Shown here piece after piece: positions 7,969 through 16,506 of a stretch of DNA of 46,842 nucleotides. The position numbers were made by a program, and so were the translations under genes. Origin of the DNA: Henriciella sp. (lineage in GTDB: Bacteria > Pseudomonadota > Alphaproteobacteria > Caulobacterales > Hyphomonadaceae); assembly GCA_013213825.1 (NCBI GenBank), contig JABSQA010000006.1:1-46842 (forward strand). Reading direction: 5' to 3'. The notes under the pieces are model-generated. The model was given only the letters and a program-made list of their open reading frames with translations. It did no database searches and had not been told where the DNA came from. Every line of letters begins with the position of its first letter. The stretch's first letter is position 1.

Positions 7969-10437
7969 TTAGAATTCAGTGCTCAAGGTCACACCGACCT
8001 GAGGCCCGCGGCGCAATGTGCCGACAAAATTCCGTTTGAAGCTATCCCCACCATCTGCGTAACGCAACACGAGCGGCGACGAGTCTTCATCGGTCAGGTT
8101 GCGGCCCCAGAGACGCAGCGTGTGCTGGCCATTGGTGACGCCGATCCGAGCGCCAACCAATGTGGCATCGCCGGTTTCTGCTTGGTTATGCACCTGAGAG
8201 AATTTGCTCGACTCATAAGAGACATTGGCACCGGCAAAGAAGTCCCATTCGCCGTAGCCTGTGGCGCCGCGATAATCCAAGTCGAAGAAGATTTGGTGCT
8301 CCGCGGTCCGCGGAATCTCACGCCCCACAATCGACCCAAAGGCGTTTTGCAAACAATCGGACGTCGGGTCCGTTGGGTCCGCTAGGATTTCGCAACCGAC
8401 AGATCCGTTGACCAAACCATCATCAACCGTATCCAACAGCACACCTTCATTCTGGTCACGACCAGAGGTGAATTCGGTGTCTGTCCAAGCATAGTTCAAA
8501 GTTGCCGTAAGGCCTTCGAAACTATCCGGCGTCAGGCGGAATTCCGCCTCAAGACCAAGGATTTCCGCATCACCCGCATTGACGGTGGCAGAGGTCGTAT
8601 TGGTGTCATTGACGCGAACGTTTTGCGTCAACTGATAACCTTCCACCTCATTGAAGTAACCGGCCAAGTTGGCGGTGAGCTGCCCGTCGAAGAAGACGTT
8701 CTTTGACCCGATCTCGATCGAGGCCACTTCCTCCTCGTCAAAGGTCCCGAGACCCGCAAGCTGCGCCTGATTAGAGTTGAAACCGCCTGGCTTCTGGCCT
8801 TCAGCGTAAACCGCATAAAGCAGATTGTCTGGCGTCACTTGCCAATCAATCGTCGCCCGTGGCGCAAAATTATCAAAGCTCGCGCTTTGAGTTGGATCGC
8901 CCGGTGCATTGCGCTCAATATCTTCTTCGGCGTAACGGCCTTCAAGCGTGACCGAAACGGTGTCAGAAACATCATAAGAGACAAGACCAAAAATGGCTCT
9001 GTTCTCGATATCGAATGTGCTCATGCCATCTGGCACCGAGATTGTGGACGAACCAAACGGCACGATCGCGACACAGGTTGGATTGAACCCACAGATCACT
9101 TGCTGCGACGCGAGCTCAGCAGCAAAATTCGCATCCGCCGTGGCTTGTGCGCCTGGCGGCAGAATGCGGGCATCCCGATTCATTTCTTCGCCATCCAGAT
9201 AATAGGCACCAACCAAGGCTCGGAAATTGTCGCCATCATAGTTCAACCGAACCTCTTGCGAGAGCTCTTCTTCCTCGCTGGCATTGGCGAACGTAAAGTC
9301 AGCAATACTGGTTGGATAACCATAGATGGCTTGGAACGGTGCCAAGCTCAAAATGTTGAACGGGAAACCACCCGGGACAAAATTCGTCGCCTGGAACCGT
9401 GTCGGCGAATAATCACCGTCGGTTTGTTGGCTCACATCGCGCTGGTTGAAACCGGTAATCGCTGTGATCGACCAAGTCTCAGTCAAGTCGCCATCAATCG
9501 ACAGGCTCAGCTGGGTGCTCTCAATGTCCGTTCCCGCATCAGGTCCGACCTGGAGGCGATAGTCCGTATTGATGTCACGCGGTTGAACCTAGCCGCAGAA
9601 ATAACGGCCCTGACCGCCATACAAAGCGCCATTGTCAAAGAAGCAATTATTCTCATCTGCCGTGGTCGCGAACAGCGCCGGCTGGCCATCTTTACTATCC
9701 GAGCGATAAGCTCGTAGGCGAATGTCCCAATTGTCATTTGGGGTGAAATAGAGAACCCCCGAAACGGACTGCGTCCGTTCATCGCCAACCGGTTCGCCAT
9801 CAAACAGATTGGTGTGTTCACCATCATAATTATAGTAGCGATAGTTGACGCCGAATGCGAGCAAATCATTGACCCGTCCACTAAAGCCAAGGCTCAAATC
9901 CTGCTGACCATTCTCACCTAAATCGAGCGAGGCGCGACCGCTGGCTTCATCGGTCGGAGAGCGCGTGATGATATTGATCGCGCCTGAATATGTGTTCCGA
10001 CCATAGAGCGCACTTTGCGGCCCTTTCACCACCTCGATCCGCTCAATATCATTGAGGTCGTAATCGGTGATCGCGCCAGAAATCCGAACGCCATCAATAA
10101 AGTAAGACACACCTGATGCGCCAAGAATGTTGGCTTGGCCGCGAATGACCGGGCGATTGGAGTCGCGACCAAATTCATTGTCGAAAGACAGGCCGGGCGT
10201 GAGCTTCGAGATGTCGGAAAGATCGGTGAGTGATAGATTGTCGATCACGTCAGCCGTGACAACCGAAACCGCAACAGGGGTTTCCTGCAATGTTTCTTCC
10301 GTCTTCCTCGCCGTAACGGTGATTACGTCTTGTCGTGACTCGGCTTCTTCCTCGACAGCATCTTGGGCGATTGCTGGCGCGGTGTAGGCCGTCATCGCAA
10401 TCGCGGCCGCTCCGAACATCAAAAAGGTCTTAGACAT
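7969..10437 (-). pseudogene. TonB-dependent outer-membrane receptor interrupted by an in-frame TAG
   Basis: Start ATG 10437 (GAGGG upstream) gives a signal peptide ending APAIAQ, a TonB-box-like DVITVTARK and a plug domain (LSDISKLTPGLSF, RGQANILGASGVSYFIDGV, IERIEVVKGPQSALYGRNTYSGAINI). After YFCG a TAG occurs at 9591-9589 (codon 283). Reading on in the same frame gives VQPRDINTDYRLQ and the full beta-barrel, ending with the terminal Phe of VGVTLSTEF. Including the TAG the frame is 822 codons, a normal receptor length, so one base change (for example GAG or CAG to TAG) explains the break. Such receptors import large ligands using TonB energy. Neither half alone would form a working receptor. 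Suppression, readthrough or sequencing error would rescue it. A palindromic operator lies about 50 bp upstream. Confidence 0.85.
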
Positions 10438-10480
10438 GTGGGTCCCTCGCTGCGTCATCGTGTCCGCCGACACAAATGAC

Positions 10481-10500
10481 ATAATGATATATCTTTTATC
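10481..10500. promoter_or_regulatory. GATATATC operator upstream of the TonB receptor
   Basis: ATAATGATATATCTTTTATC contains the palindromic core GATATATC (10486-10493). It lies in the 167-bp divergent gap between the receptor (start 10437) and the calycin-like gene (start 10605), where it could control both. It matches the sites at 12103, 14594, 14612 and 17914. Confidence 0.65.
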
Positions 10501-10604
10501 CTCTGGACCGGTCTAAGTGCGATTTGTCGTTTTGACCAGCCCAACCCATAATTTTCTCAGCATCTCGTGGCGAAAAAAACACACCTCCCTGAAAGGACCT
10601 GGCA

Positions 10605-11111
10605 ATGGCAGACGGAATGACCGCCAATGAACTCAAAAAAATCATGCCGCTCTTGGCGCGCCATGAAGGCGTTTGGGAGGGAACCTATCGGTTCTACGAT
10701 GCCGCGGGTGCTCTCATCGATTCGCATGAATCGCGTCTGATTTGCCGTTTCCCTGAGTCCGGGCACGCCTATCACCAAACCAATTATTATCGCTGGGCGG
10801 ACGGCAAGCGAGAGACGCGCGACTTCCCTGCCCTGGTCGAAAATGGCCGCCTCAAATGGGACAATGAATTCATCAATGGCTGGGCTTGCGATGTCGCCTT
10901 GGACGATTTCAACCGCACAACCATGCTGAATTGGACTCGGACGGGCGAACCTGACTTATATCTCTATGAAATGATCCAGATCTCAGATGATGGCCAAGCG
11001 CGAGCCCGTGTCTGGCAATGGTTTAAAGCCGATCGATTGTTCCAGAGAACGTTGGTGGACGAGCGGTTCGTCACCAAGGATTGGCAATCCTATGATGGTC
11101 AAACCTTCTAG
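10605..11111 (+). CDS. Calycin/lipocalin-like small protein (DUF3598-like)
   Basis: The 168-residue protein has no signal peptide. It starts with a helix (MTANELKKIMPLLARHEG), then VWEGTYRFYDAAGALIDSHESRL, the GxW...Y-type first strand of calycin barrels, followed by alternating beta strands rich in Trp and Tyr (HQTNYYRW, NEFINGWACDV, MLNWTRTGEPDLYLYEMI, RARVWQWF). This fits a small beta-barrel that holds a hydrophobic ligand. My match to DUF3598 is from pattern memory only. ATG 10605 follows AAGGACCTGGCA. It is divergent from the TonB receptor with a palindromic operator between, so it likely belongs to the same regulon. A strong terminator follows. Confidence 0.5.
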   Translation: MADGMTANELKKIMPLLARHEGVWEGTYRFYDAAGALIDSHESRLICRFPESGHAYHQTNYYRWADGKRETRDFPALVENGRLKWDNEFINGWACDVALDDFNRTTMLNWTRTGEPDLYLYEMIQISDDGQARARVWQWFKADRLFQRTLVDERFVTKDWQSYDGQTF

Positions 11112-11117
11112 ATGTAA

Positions 11118-11147
11118 AAAGGCCGGGACTTAATCGCCCCGGCCTTT
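11118..11147. terminator. Bidirectional terminator between convergent genes
   Basis: A perfect 10-bp inverted repeat AAAGGCCGGG/CCCGGCCTTT with a 10-nt loop sits between the calycin-like gene (+, stop 11111) and the DUF1838 gene (-, stop 11169). The A and T ends give U-tracts for both directions. Confidence 0.85.
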
Positions 11148-11168
11148 CTCATTGTCGGATCGAGTTGA

Positions 11169-12089
11169 CTATTCGACGCCGCGGTCTGGCGCTGTGATCG
11201 AGCCGTCGCGGATGCCTTTATAATACTTCCAGCTGGTCATGTTCGACCGCGGATCACCAGAGGGGGGCGGGCTGGTATATTCAGGATAGTGCGTGGCAAT
11301 CTCGGCTTTCATCGTGTCGGAGAGTTGGTCATAGCTCTCTAATTTATAGCCTGCTGTGTGCATGTAGAGCATGCCTTGCCGCCCATTCATATCCATCCAT
11401 GGCAACCAATCGGCCATACGCGCCCAACCCACCGTAATCTTGGCTGAATCACTTTCTGGATCGAGCAAATCATCGGTGCGCCCGAAGAAGTTGAACATCT
11501 CCGTGGCGTGATAGGTGCCACCAATCTCTTTTTGGAATTCGCTGGCCAGTGGGTTGGGATACCAAAGCGGCACCGTGCTGCGCATCCACCATGTTCCATC
11601 TTCGCCAATCTCGCCGCCCCATTGCAGCGGCGAACCATCGCGACCGGTCTCATACATTTTGAAGTTCACAGGGTCATTGGCGACGTGAAGCACATCAACA
11701 GTCTCGCCCGTCCAAGGATTGTCCCAAGTCGACAATACCTCGCCCGTCTTGGGGTCTTTATAGAGAAGGATCTCGCGCGACACCAAGTGTAAGCCAGTCC
11801 CCTTCTCCTCATCCTCAATGGTTGAGCAGGCGCGAATATTCATGCCTTCGACATCAAAAACATGGCGATCGCGTTCGCCGGTGACGCGTGACAAAGCAAT
11901 GCCATGCCACCAATAGACTTCAGGCTGATCATCAACCGTCGAGCACATAACCTTGCGCATAATGGTCAGCGAGTCGGCGGCATCATTAGGGTCGAGCGTC
12001 GCCCCTTCCTGCGCCTGACTTATGGTTGCACAAGCCGCTAAAGCCGTGAGCGATGCGCCCATAGCAGCAATTTTTGAGAACAGTTTCAC
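11169..12089 (-). CDS. DUF1838-family lipoprotein
   Basis: The GTG start at 12089 follows GGAGGTGGACCCC and gives a 306-residue protein with a clear lipoprotein signal: VKLFSKIAAMGASLTALAAC, lipid-modified at Cys20. The mature part carries Trp-rich blocks NPWTGE, DGTWWMRSTVPLWYPNP, MADWLPWMDM and the C-terminal SWKYYKG, which I recognise as DUF1838. The family has no settled function and is common in sphingomonads and relatives that degrade complex organics. It is the last gene of a leftward operon with the HMG-CoA-lyase-like enzyme and the sodium symporter. A perfect copy of the regional palindrome lies directly upstream of its ribosome-binding site, so it may also have its own promoter. Confidence 0.7.
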   Translation of the reverse strand: MKLFSKIAAMGASLTALAACATISQAQEGATLDPNDAADSLTIMRKVMCSTVDDQPEVYWWHGIALSRVTGERDRHVFDVEGMNIRACSTIEDEEKGTGLHLVSREILLYKDPKTGEVLSTWDNPWTGETVDVLHVANDPVNFKMYETGRDGSPLQWGGEIGEDGTWWMRSTVPLWYPNPLASEFQKEIGGTYHATEMFNFFGRTDDLLDPESDSAKITVGWARMADWLPWMDMNGRQGMLYMHTAGYKLESYDQLSDTMKAEIATHYPEYTSPPPSGDPRSNMTSWKYYKGIRDGSITAPDRGVE

Positions 12090-12102
12090 GGGGTCCACCT
12101 CC

Positions 12103-12118
12103 AAATGATATATCATTT
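12103..12118. promoter_or_regulatory. Perfect 16-bp palindromic operator AAATGATATATCATTT
   Basis: This is the most symmetric copy of the regional element and is fully palindromic over 16 bp. It lies in the 41-bp gap between the symporter stop and the DUF1838 start, with the palindrome edge 3 nt from the GGAGG. The outer bases TTTAAA also match the site upstream of leuC. Confidence 0.75.
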
Positions 12119-12130
12119 AAACTGGCACGG

Positions 12131-13579
12131 TTAATCGCTCCCGCCAAGCCCCAATTCGTCTATTGGGCGAGATTTTCTGATCGCCCCGACTATGGCCATG
12201 GCTAGGAACGCCCCCAGCCAAGGCGCAATCGTCTTCCACATCGCCCCAGGGCCTGTGCCAATCCAGTTGAGTTCGTATGCCACGGCCAGTCCAAACCCGA
12301 CCAACATACCGGTCAACACCACAGACCCGCGCGGCTGGAAGCCCAACGTCCGAGCCACCACTGTTGGCCCGAATGCCGCGCCAAGCGCCACCCAGGCGAA
12401 GAGAATCCGCTGAAAAATGCTCGCTGGAGCCAAGAAGGTCAGCAATATAGCGGCGATACAGACCCCTATAATGGCAAGGCGAGAGACAAGTACTTCTCGG
12501 TTTCCCAGCGCTTTGCCCAGTCCCAAATCGTGCGAGACGGCCCCGCCCGCGACAAGGAGCTGACTGTCCACGGTCGACATGATTGCAGAGAGTGTCGCCG
12601 CTGCAACAATGCCGGCTAAAACCCCTGGCAATAAGTCGTCCGCCAGCTCGAAGAAAACCGATTCAGGTGCGGCATCAGCCCCGAATATGGCACGTCCAGA
12701 CAGACCTAAAACCGCCATACCTACGAACACCATGGTCGCCCAGCTCATCGCAACGAGAGCGCCCTTCACACGGGCTGACCGATCCTTCGTCGCCATGATC
12801 CAAGCAATGAGGTGCGGCTGCCCCAAAGCGCCGAAACCCGTGGCGGAAAGCCCGAGGACAAAACCTAGCGCCGCAAATCCAGCGCGCGCGCCAAATGGTG
12901 CACCATACGCCTCCGGCGCTTCTGCGAACGCCCCGACAAGACCGCTCGCCCCTCCCGCTTCAAAGAAAGCCAACACGGGCAACACAATCGCCACCAAAGC
13001 CATGAGCAGGCCTTGAATCGTGTCGGTAATCGACACCGCCATAAAGCCCCCCAGAAACACATAGGCCAGAATAACCAGCGCTCCGATCAAAACGCCCGGC
13101 GCAAAGCCGGTGGCGAACAGGTCATTGATCGCAATGCCTGCACCTTGGAACTGACCGGCGACATAGAATGAGAAGCAAATGGCGATCAAAATGGAGGCTA
13201 TGATACGGATCCAACGCGCAGAATTCGGCGTTGCGAACTGTGTCAGGAACTCCGTCAGCGTCAGCTGATTGGCCTCGCGACTGGCCGTTTGCAGCGTGTC
13301 TCCCGACCAGAGCCAAACGGCGGCATAGCCCGCGATGATCCCAGGCACCATCCACAGCGCTGATGGCCCGGCGACATAGACAAAGCCAGAAAACCCTAAG
13401 AGCACCCAGGCACTCGAGCTTGACGCCGCATACGCTAATCCCGCCACCCACGGCCCGAGGCTACGACCACCGAGTAGAAAGTCTTCCTGCGAACGCGCGC
13501 GCCGCGCGGCCCAGAGGCCAATACCAAATAAGAGACCTGAATAGATAATCAGCGTGATCAGCGCGGGTATGTTCTCCAA
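12131..13579 (-). CDS. Sodium/solute symporter (SSS family, PutP-like)
   Basis: The 482-residue protein has about 13 hydrophobic segments and SSS features: an N-terminal YSGLLFGIGLWAARR, LGGRSLGPWVAGLAYAASSSSAWVLLGFSG, then GGFMAVSITDTIQG in the middle, and a later LSAIMSTVDSQLLVAGGAVSHD, the sodium-site helix region of the family. It should bring a small organic solute, such as an amino acid or carboxylate, across the inner membrane with Na+. It begins with TTG 13579, preceded by GGGGGAGACGAGC, 21 nt after the lyase gene stop, so the two are co-transcribed. From context I infer a carboxylate substrate of the same pathway (for example citramalate or citraconate), but PutP-like proteins vary widely. 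Confidence 0.85.
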   Translation of the reverse strand: MENIPALITLIIYSGLLFGIGLWAARRARSQEDFLLGGRSLGPWVAGLAYAASSSSAWVLLGFSGFVYVAGPSALWMVPGIIAGYAAVWLWSGDTLQTASREANQLTLTEFLTQFATPNSARWIRIIASILIAICFSFYVAGQFQGAGIAINDLFATGFAPGVLIGALVILAYVFLGGFMAVSITDTIQGLLMALVAIVLPVLAFFEAGGASGLVGAFAEAPEAYGAPFGARAGFAALGFVLGLSATGFGALGQPHLIAWIMATKDRSARVKGALVAMSWATMVFVGMAVLGLSGRAIFGADAAPESVFFELADDLLPGVLAGIVAAATLSAIMSTVDSQLLVAGGAVSHDLGLGKALGNREVLVSRLAIIGVCIAAILLTFLAPASIFQRILFAWVALGAAFGPTVVARTLGFQPRGSVVLTGMLVGFGLAVAYELNWIGTGPGAMWKTIAPWLGAFLAMAIVGAIRKSRPIDELGLGGSD

Positions 13580-13600
13580 GCTCGTCTCCCCCAGACCTGA

Positions 13601-14551
13601 CTATTCCGCGGCCACAGACACAGCTGCGCCTTTGAACCCGAGCGGCAAGCCAGCCCTTGGCGTAAATCCGTATAAGTCCTCTTCCGGCAATGCCGCGCTG
13701 ACCATGTCTCGCGTCGCCATCAAGGCCTCGAGATCAATCCCGGTATCAACGCCCATCGACTCAAACATAAAGACCAGGTCTTCGGTGACCACGTTGCCAC
13801 TTGCGCCCGGCGCTGTCGGACAGCCTCCGAGACCGCCGAGCGAACTGTCAAAAGTGGTGATACCCTCTTCATAAGCGGCCAGCACATTTGCCAAACCCAG
13901 GCCTCGTGTATTGTGTAGATGCACGCCCGTCAGATGGTCATCCCCAACCACCGCGCGCACCGCACGAATAAGGCGCTTCATCGAAACGGGGTCGCCATAT
14001 CCTGTCGTGTCCGACAGACCAACTTCATCGCATCCAGCGGCCATTAAACGTTCCGCGTTGCGTAGGATAATCGCGTCATCAATCGGCCCCTCCAAAGTAC
14101 ATCCAAAAGCGGTCGACAATGAGCCTTCAAAATGTGGACGTTGCTCTTTCGGCAAGCTTGAGAGCAAATCGGCAATCGCTTCCGCCTCTTCAATCACCTG
14201 ATCATGCGTGCGGCGAATGTTGCGCAATGAATGCGTTTCACTGACCGAAAGCGGCAATGTGATTTTGTCGGCCCCGGCTTCAACAGCAAGCTGAGCGCCT
14301 TTCAGATTGGGCACCAAAACTGCAACTTCGAGTCCGTCTATCCCGACTGCATGTCGGACAATTTCCCCCGTATCGGCCATTTGCGGCAGCAGCTTCGGAG
14401 ACACAAAAGAGCCGACCTCGATTTCTTTCACACCCGCAGCGGCCAGGGCTGAAATCCAAGCCTTCTTATCTTCAGTTGGCATGATCGCCTTACAGTTTTG
14501 TAGACCATCCCGCGGTCCGACTTCGCTGATCAAAACACTGTTTTTTGTCAT
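13601..14551 (-). CDS. HMG-CoA-lyase-family enzyme; candidate (R)-citramalyl-CoA lyase
   Basis: The 316-residue TIM-barrel protein has the family's EVGPRDGLQN motif near the N-terminus, FGCTLEG, DTTGYGDP, the metal-binding HLHNTRGLGLAN, and the Gly-rich Cys loop GGLGGCPTAPGASGN. These residues bind the divalent metal and carry the catalytic Arg, Asp and Cys for retro-aldol cleavage of a 3-hydroxy-3-methylacyl-CoA. HMG-CoA lyase acts in leucine breakdown. (R)-citramalyl-CoA lyase of Chloroflexus belongs to the same family and is paired with a CaiB-type CoA-transferase, as here. The absence of isovaleryl-CoA or methylcrotonyl-CoA carboxylase genes nearby favours the second reading, but motifs alone cannot decide. 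ATG 14551 follows AAAGGCGAATGAG; the longer frame to 14647 runs into the operator sites. First gene of a lyase-symporter-DUF1838 operon. Confidence 0.8.
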   Translation of the reverse strand: MTKNSVLISEVGPRDGLQNCKAIMPTEDKKAWISALAAAGVKEIEVGSFVSPKLLPQMADTGEIVRHAVGIDGLEVAVLVPNLKGAQLAVEAGADKITLPLSVSETHSLRNIRRTHDQVIEEAEAIADLLSSLPKEQRPHFEGSLSTAFGCTLEGPIDDAIILRNAERLMAAGCDEVGLSDTTGYGDPVSMKRLIRAVRAVVGDDHLTGVHLHNTRGLGLANVLAAYEEGITTFDSSLGGLGGCPTAPGASGNVVTEDLVFMFESMGVDTGIDLEALMATRDMVSAALPEEDLYGFTPRAGLPLGFKGAAVSVAAE

Positions 14552-14593
14552 CTCATTCGCCTTTTTACCCGTCAGGGGAGTGACCTTTTCGTC

Positions 14594-14609
14594 AAATGAT
14601 ATATCTAAT
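14594..14609. promoter_or_regulatory. GATATATC operator, first of a tandem pair
   Basis: AAATGATATATCTAAT with core 14598-14605 lies 43 bp upstream of the lyase start and about 72 bp upstream of the CoA-transferase start, in their divergent gap. A second copy follows with an 18-bp centre-to-centre spacing. Confidence 0.65.
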
Positions 14610-14611
14610 TC

Positions 14612-14630
14612 AATTGATATATCTATTAAA
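14612..14630. promoter_or_regulatory. GATATATC operator, second of a tandem pair
   Basis: AATTGATATATCTATTAAA with core 14616-14623 is the second copy in the divergent lyase/CoA-transferase gap. The spacing of 18 bp is a little under two helical turns, so two dimers could sit side by side or each control one direction. Confidence 0.65.
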
Positions 14631-14680
14631 GATGTGCGGGAAAGCAAAGAAGTGCGTTACTTTGCCCGCGGGAGAGACGG

Positions 14681-15898
14681 ATGATCAATGAAACAGGCCT
14701 GCTTGCCGGAATCAAGGTCGTTGAATTTACCCATATGGTTATGGGCCCTGCGGCTGGATTGGTTTTGGCGGACCTTGGCGCTGACGTGGTTAAAGTCGAG
14801 CCGGTGGGCGGCGACAAGACGCGGCGACTACGCGGGTCCGGCGCAGGCTATTTTTCAATGTACAATCGCAACAAGAAGAGTTTGGCGATTGACCTGAAAT
14901 CGCCCGAGGGCAAAGAGATCGCCTTAAAGCTGGTCGACGAAGCGGATGTTTTCATCGAGAATTTTCGTCCCGGGGCATTGGACAAGTTAGGCTTTGACTA
15001 TGCGTCATTGGCCGCCCGTAATCCACGTTTGATCTATTGTTCTGAAAAGGGCTTTCTCGATGGCCCTTATGCCCACCGAACCGCCCTCGATGAAGTCGCG
15101 CAGATGATGGGCGGATTGGCCTATATGACAGGCCCGCCCGGACGACCTTTGCGCGCCGGAAGCAGTGTGATTGATGTAACGGGCGGCATGTTTGGCGCCA
15201 TTGCAGTCCTCGCGGCTTTGCAGGATCGCGCCCGTACAGGCAAAGGACGTCATGTCAGTGCTTCGCTTTATGAAACCACGGTTTTTCTCGTCGGTCAGCA
15301 TATGGCCCAATATGCTGTGACCGGCACGCCAGCAGCGCCGATGCCCGCCCGCGTTTCAGCCTGGGCCGTCTATGATGTGTTCGACGTCAAAAATGATGAG
15401 AAAGTTTTTGTTGGGGTTGTCTCAGACACACAATGGCGTGCGTTTTGTGAGGCGTTTGACCTCACACAATGGGCCCAGGACGCCTCACTTGCAGCCAATA
15501 ATGACCGGGTCGCCCGCCGCGATGAAATCATCCCTGTTTTACGAGAACTGTTTCTTGGCTTCAGCAAGGATGAATTGATGGCAAAACTGGAAACTACCGG
15601 TTTACCGTTCGCACCCATTCAACGCCCCGAAGACCTGGCAACCGATCCTCACTTGGTCGAGAGTGGCGGTTTACTCGATATGACTATCCCAGAAGGCGGA
15701 GATATTTCTTTGCCGGCGATGCCCATCGCGATTGACGGGGCACGTCCTGGCCTGACCATAAATCCACCTGAGATTGGCGAGCATTCTGAACAGGTGCTGC
15801 TCAGTCTCGGCTTGAGCGAAGCTGAAATCGCCCGTTTGATTGAACGCGGCTTAATTGATGCGCACCAGTCGAAGCAGCCCACTCAGGCGGCCGAATAG
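14681..15898 (+). CDS. Family III (CaiB/BaiF) CoA-transferase; candidate succinyl-CoA:citramalate CoA-transferase
   Basis: The 405-residue protein has the family III start (VVEFTHMVMGPAAGLVLADLGADVVKVEP), GDKTRRL, NRNKKSLAIDLKSPEG, VFIENFRPGALDKLGFDY and the active-site block ALDEVAQMMGG, in which Asp137 should form the acyl-aspartyl anhydride. Such enzymes move CoA between acyl-CoA and a carboxylate. Its divergent partner is a lyase of the HMG-CoA lyase family and it converges on leuD-like and leuC-like genes. In Chloroflexus a CaiB-type succinyl-CoA:(R)-citramalate CoA-transferase works with that kind of lyase, so citramalate activation is my leading inference. Itaconate or mesaconate activation is an alternative. 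ATG 14681 follows GGGAGAGACGG. The 3' end overlaps the leuD-like gene by 16 bp. Confidence 0.8.
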   Translation: MINETGLLAGIKVVEFTHMVMGPAAGLVLADLGADVVKVEPVGGDKTRRLRGSGAGYFSMYNRNKKSLAIDLKSPEGKEIALKLVDEADVFIENFRPGALDKLGFDYASLAARNPRLIYCSEKGFLDGPYAHRTALDEVAQMMGGLAYMTGPPGRPLRAGSSVIDVTGGMFGAIAVLAALQDRARTGKGRHVSASLYETTVFLVGQHMAQYAVTGTPAAPMPARVSAWAVYDVFDVKNDEKVFVGVVSDTQWRAFCEAFDLTQWAQDASLAANNDRVARRDEIIPVLRELFLGFSKDELMAKLETTGLPFAPIQRPEDLATDPHLVESGGLLDMTIPEGGDISLPAMPIAIDGARPGLTINPPEIGEHSEQVLLSLGLSEAEIARLIERGLIDAHQSKQPTQAAE

Positions 15899-16506
15899 AC
15901 CCACGGGCGTTGAGCCGCATCTTTCTCAAAGAAGGCTTCAATCTCATCTTTCGAGGTGAGCGTCATCGAAATGGGGTCTAGCCCCTCGGTCAATAACCGC
16001 TTGGCAAACGCTGAGATATCAAACTGTCTTTCCCAGTTCGGTAAGTTTGCACATGCGATCGATTGCGCCACCAGATCAACGGTCACCTCCACTGGTCCTG
16101 CCAGTGATCTAAGGGAGTCCATGTCGTCTGTAGGAAGTGTGATCGGAAGAATACCATTCCGGATACAATTGCCGTGAAAAATCTCGCCGAAACTCTCCGC
16201 GATAATGACTCGTATGCCATACTCCTTTAGCGCCCAAGCTGCATGCTCGCGTGATGATCCGCAGCCAAAATTCTTACCGGTGATGAGCACCGTCGTCCCG
16301 ACCTGTTCGGGCCGATTGAGCACAAAGTCGGGATTTTCAATCCGCGCCTGCGCATCCGTGTAGCGCCAACCCGCGAACAATCCATCGCTCAGACCTTTGC
16401 GGCCAACCGTCTTCATCTCTCGGGAGGGAATAATCTGATCCGTGTCGACATTATCACGTGATAAGACGGCACTTCGCCCCGTATGCACGACCAGTTTTTC
16501 TGCCAT
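15883..16506 (-). CDS. LeuD-type dehydratase/isomerase small subunit
   Basis: The 207-residue protein fits the swivel-domain small subunit of 3-isopropylmalate dehydratase: NVDTDQIIPSREMKTVGRKGL, GKNFGCGSSREHAAWALKEYGIRVIIAESF and FHGNCIRNGILPI. It pairs with the large subunit just upstream to hydrate and dehydrate a branched C5-C7 hydroxy-diacid. Start ATG 16506 shares one base with the large subunit's TGA, a sign of translational coupling. LeuA and LeuB are absent nearby. The neighbours instead activate and cleave a branched hydroxy-acid, so this pair may act as a citramalate (2-methylmalate) dehydratase rather than in leucine synthesis. Confidence 0.85.
   Translation of the reverse strand: MAEKLVVHTGRSAVLSRDNVDTDQIIPSREMKTVGRKGLSDGLFAGWRYTDAQARIENPDFVLNRPEQVGTTVLITGKNFGCGSSREHAAWALKEYGIRVIIAESFGEIFHGNCIRNGILPITLPTDDMDSLRSLAGPVEVTVDLVAQSIACANLPNWERQFDISAFAKRLLTEGLDPISMTLTSKDEIEAFFEKDAAQRPWVYSAA

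Noticed and set aside
7179-9717. Long plus-strand frames antisense to the TonB receptor and CpcT/CpeT-like gene
   Set aside because: Their translations show no domain pattern, while the minus strand encodes recognisable proteins; these are shadow frames.
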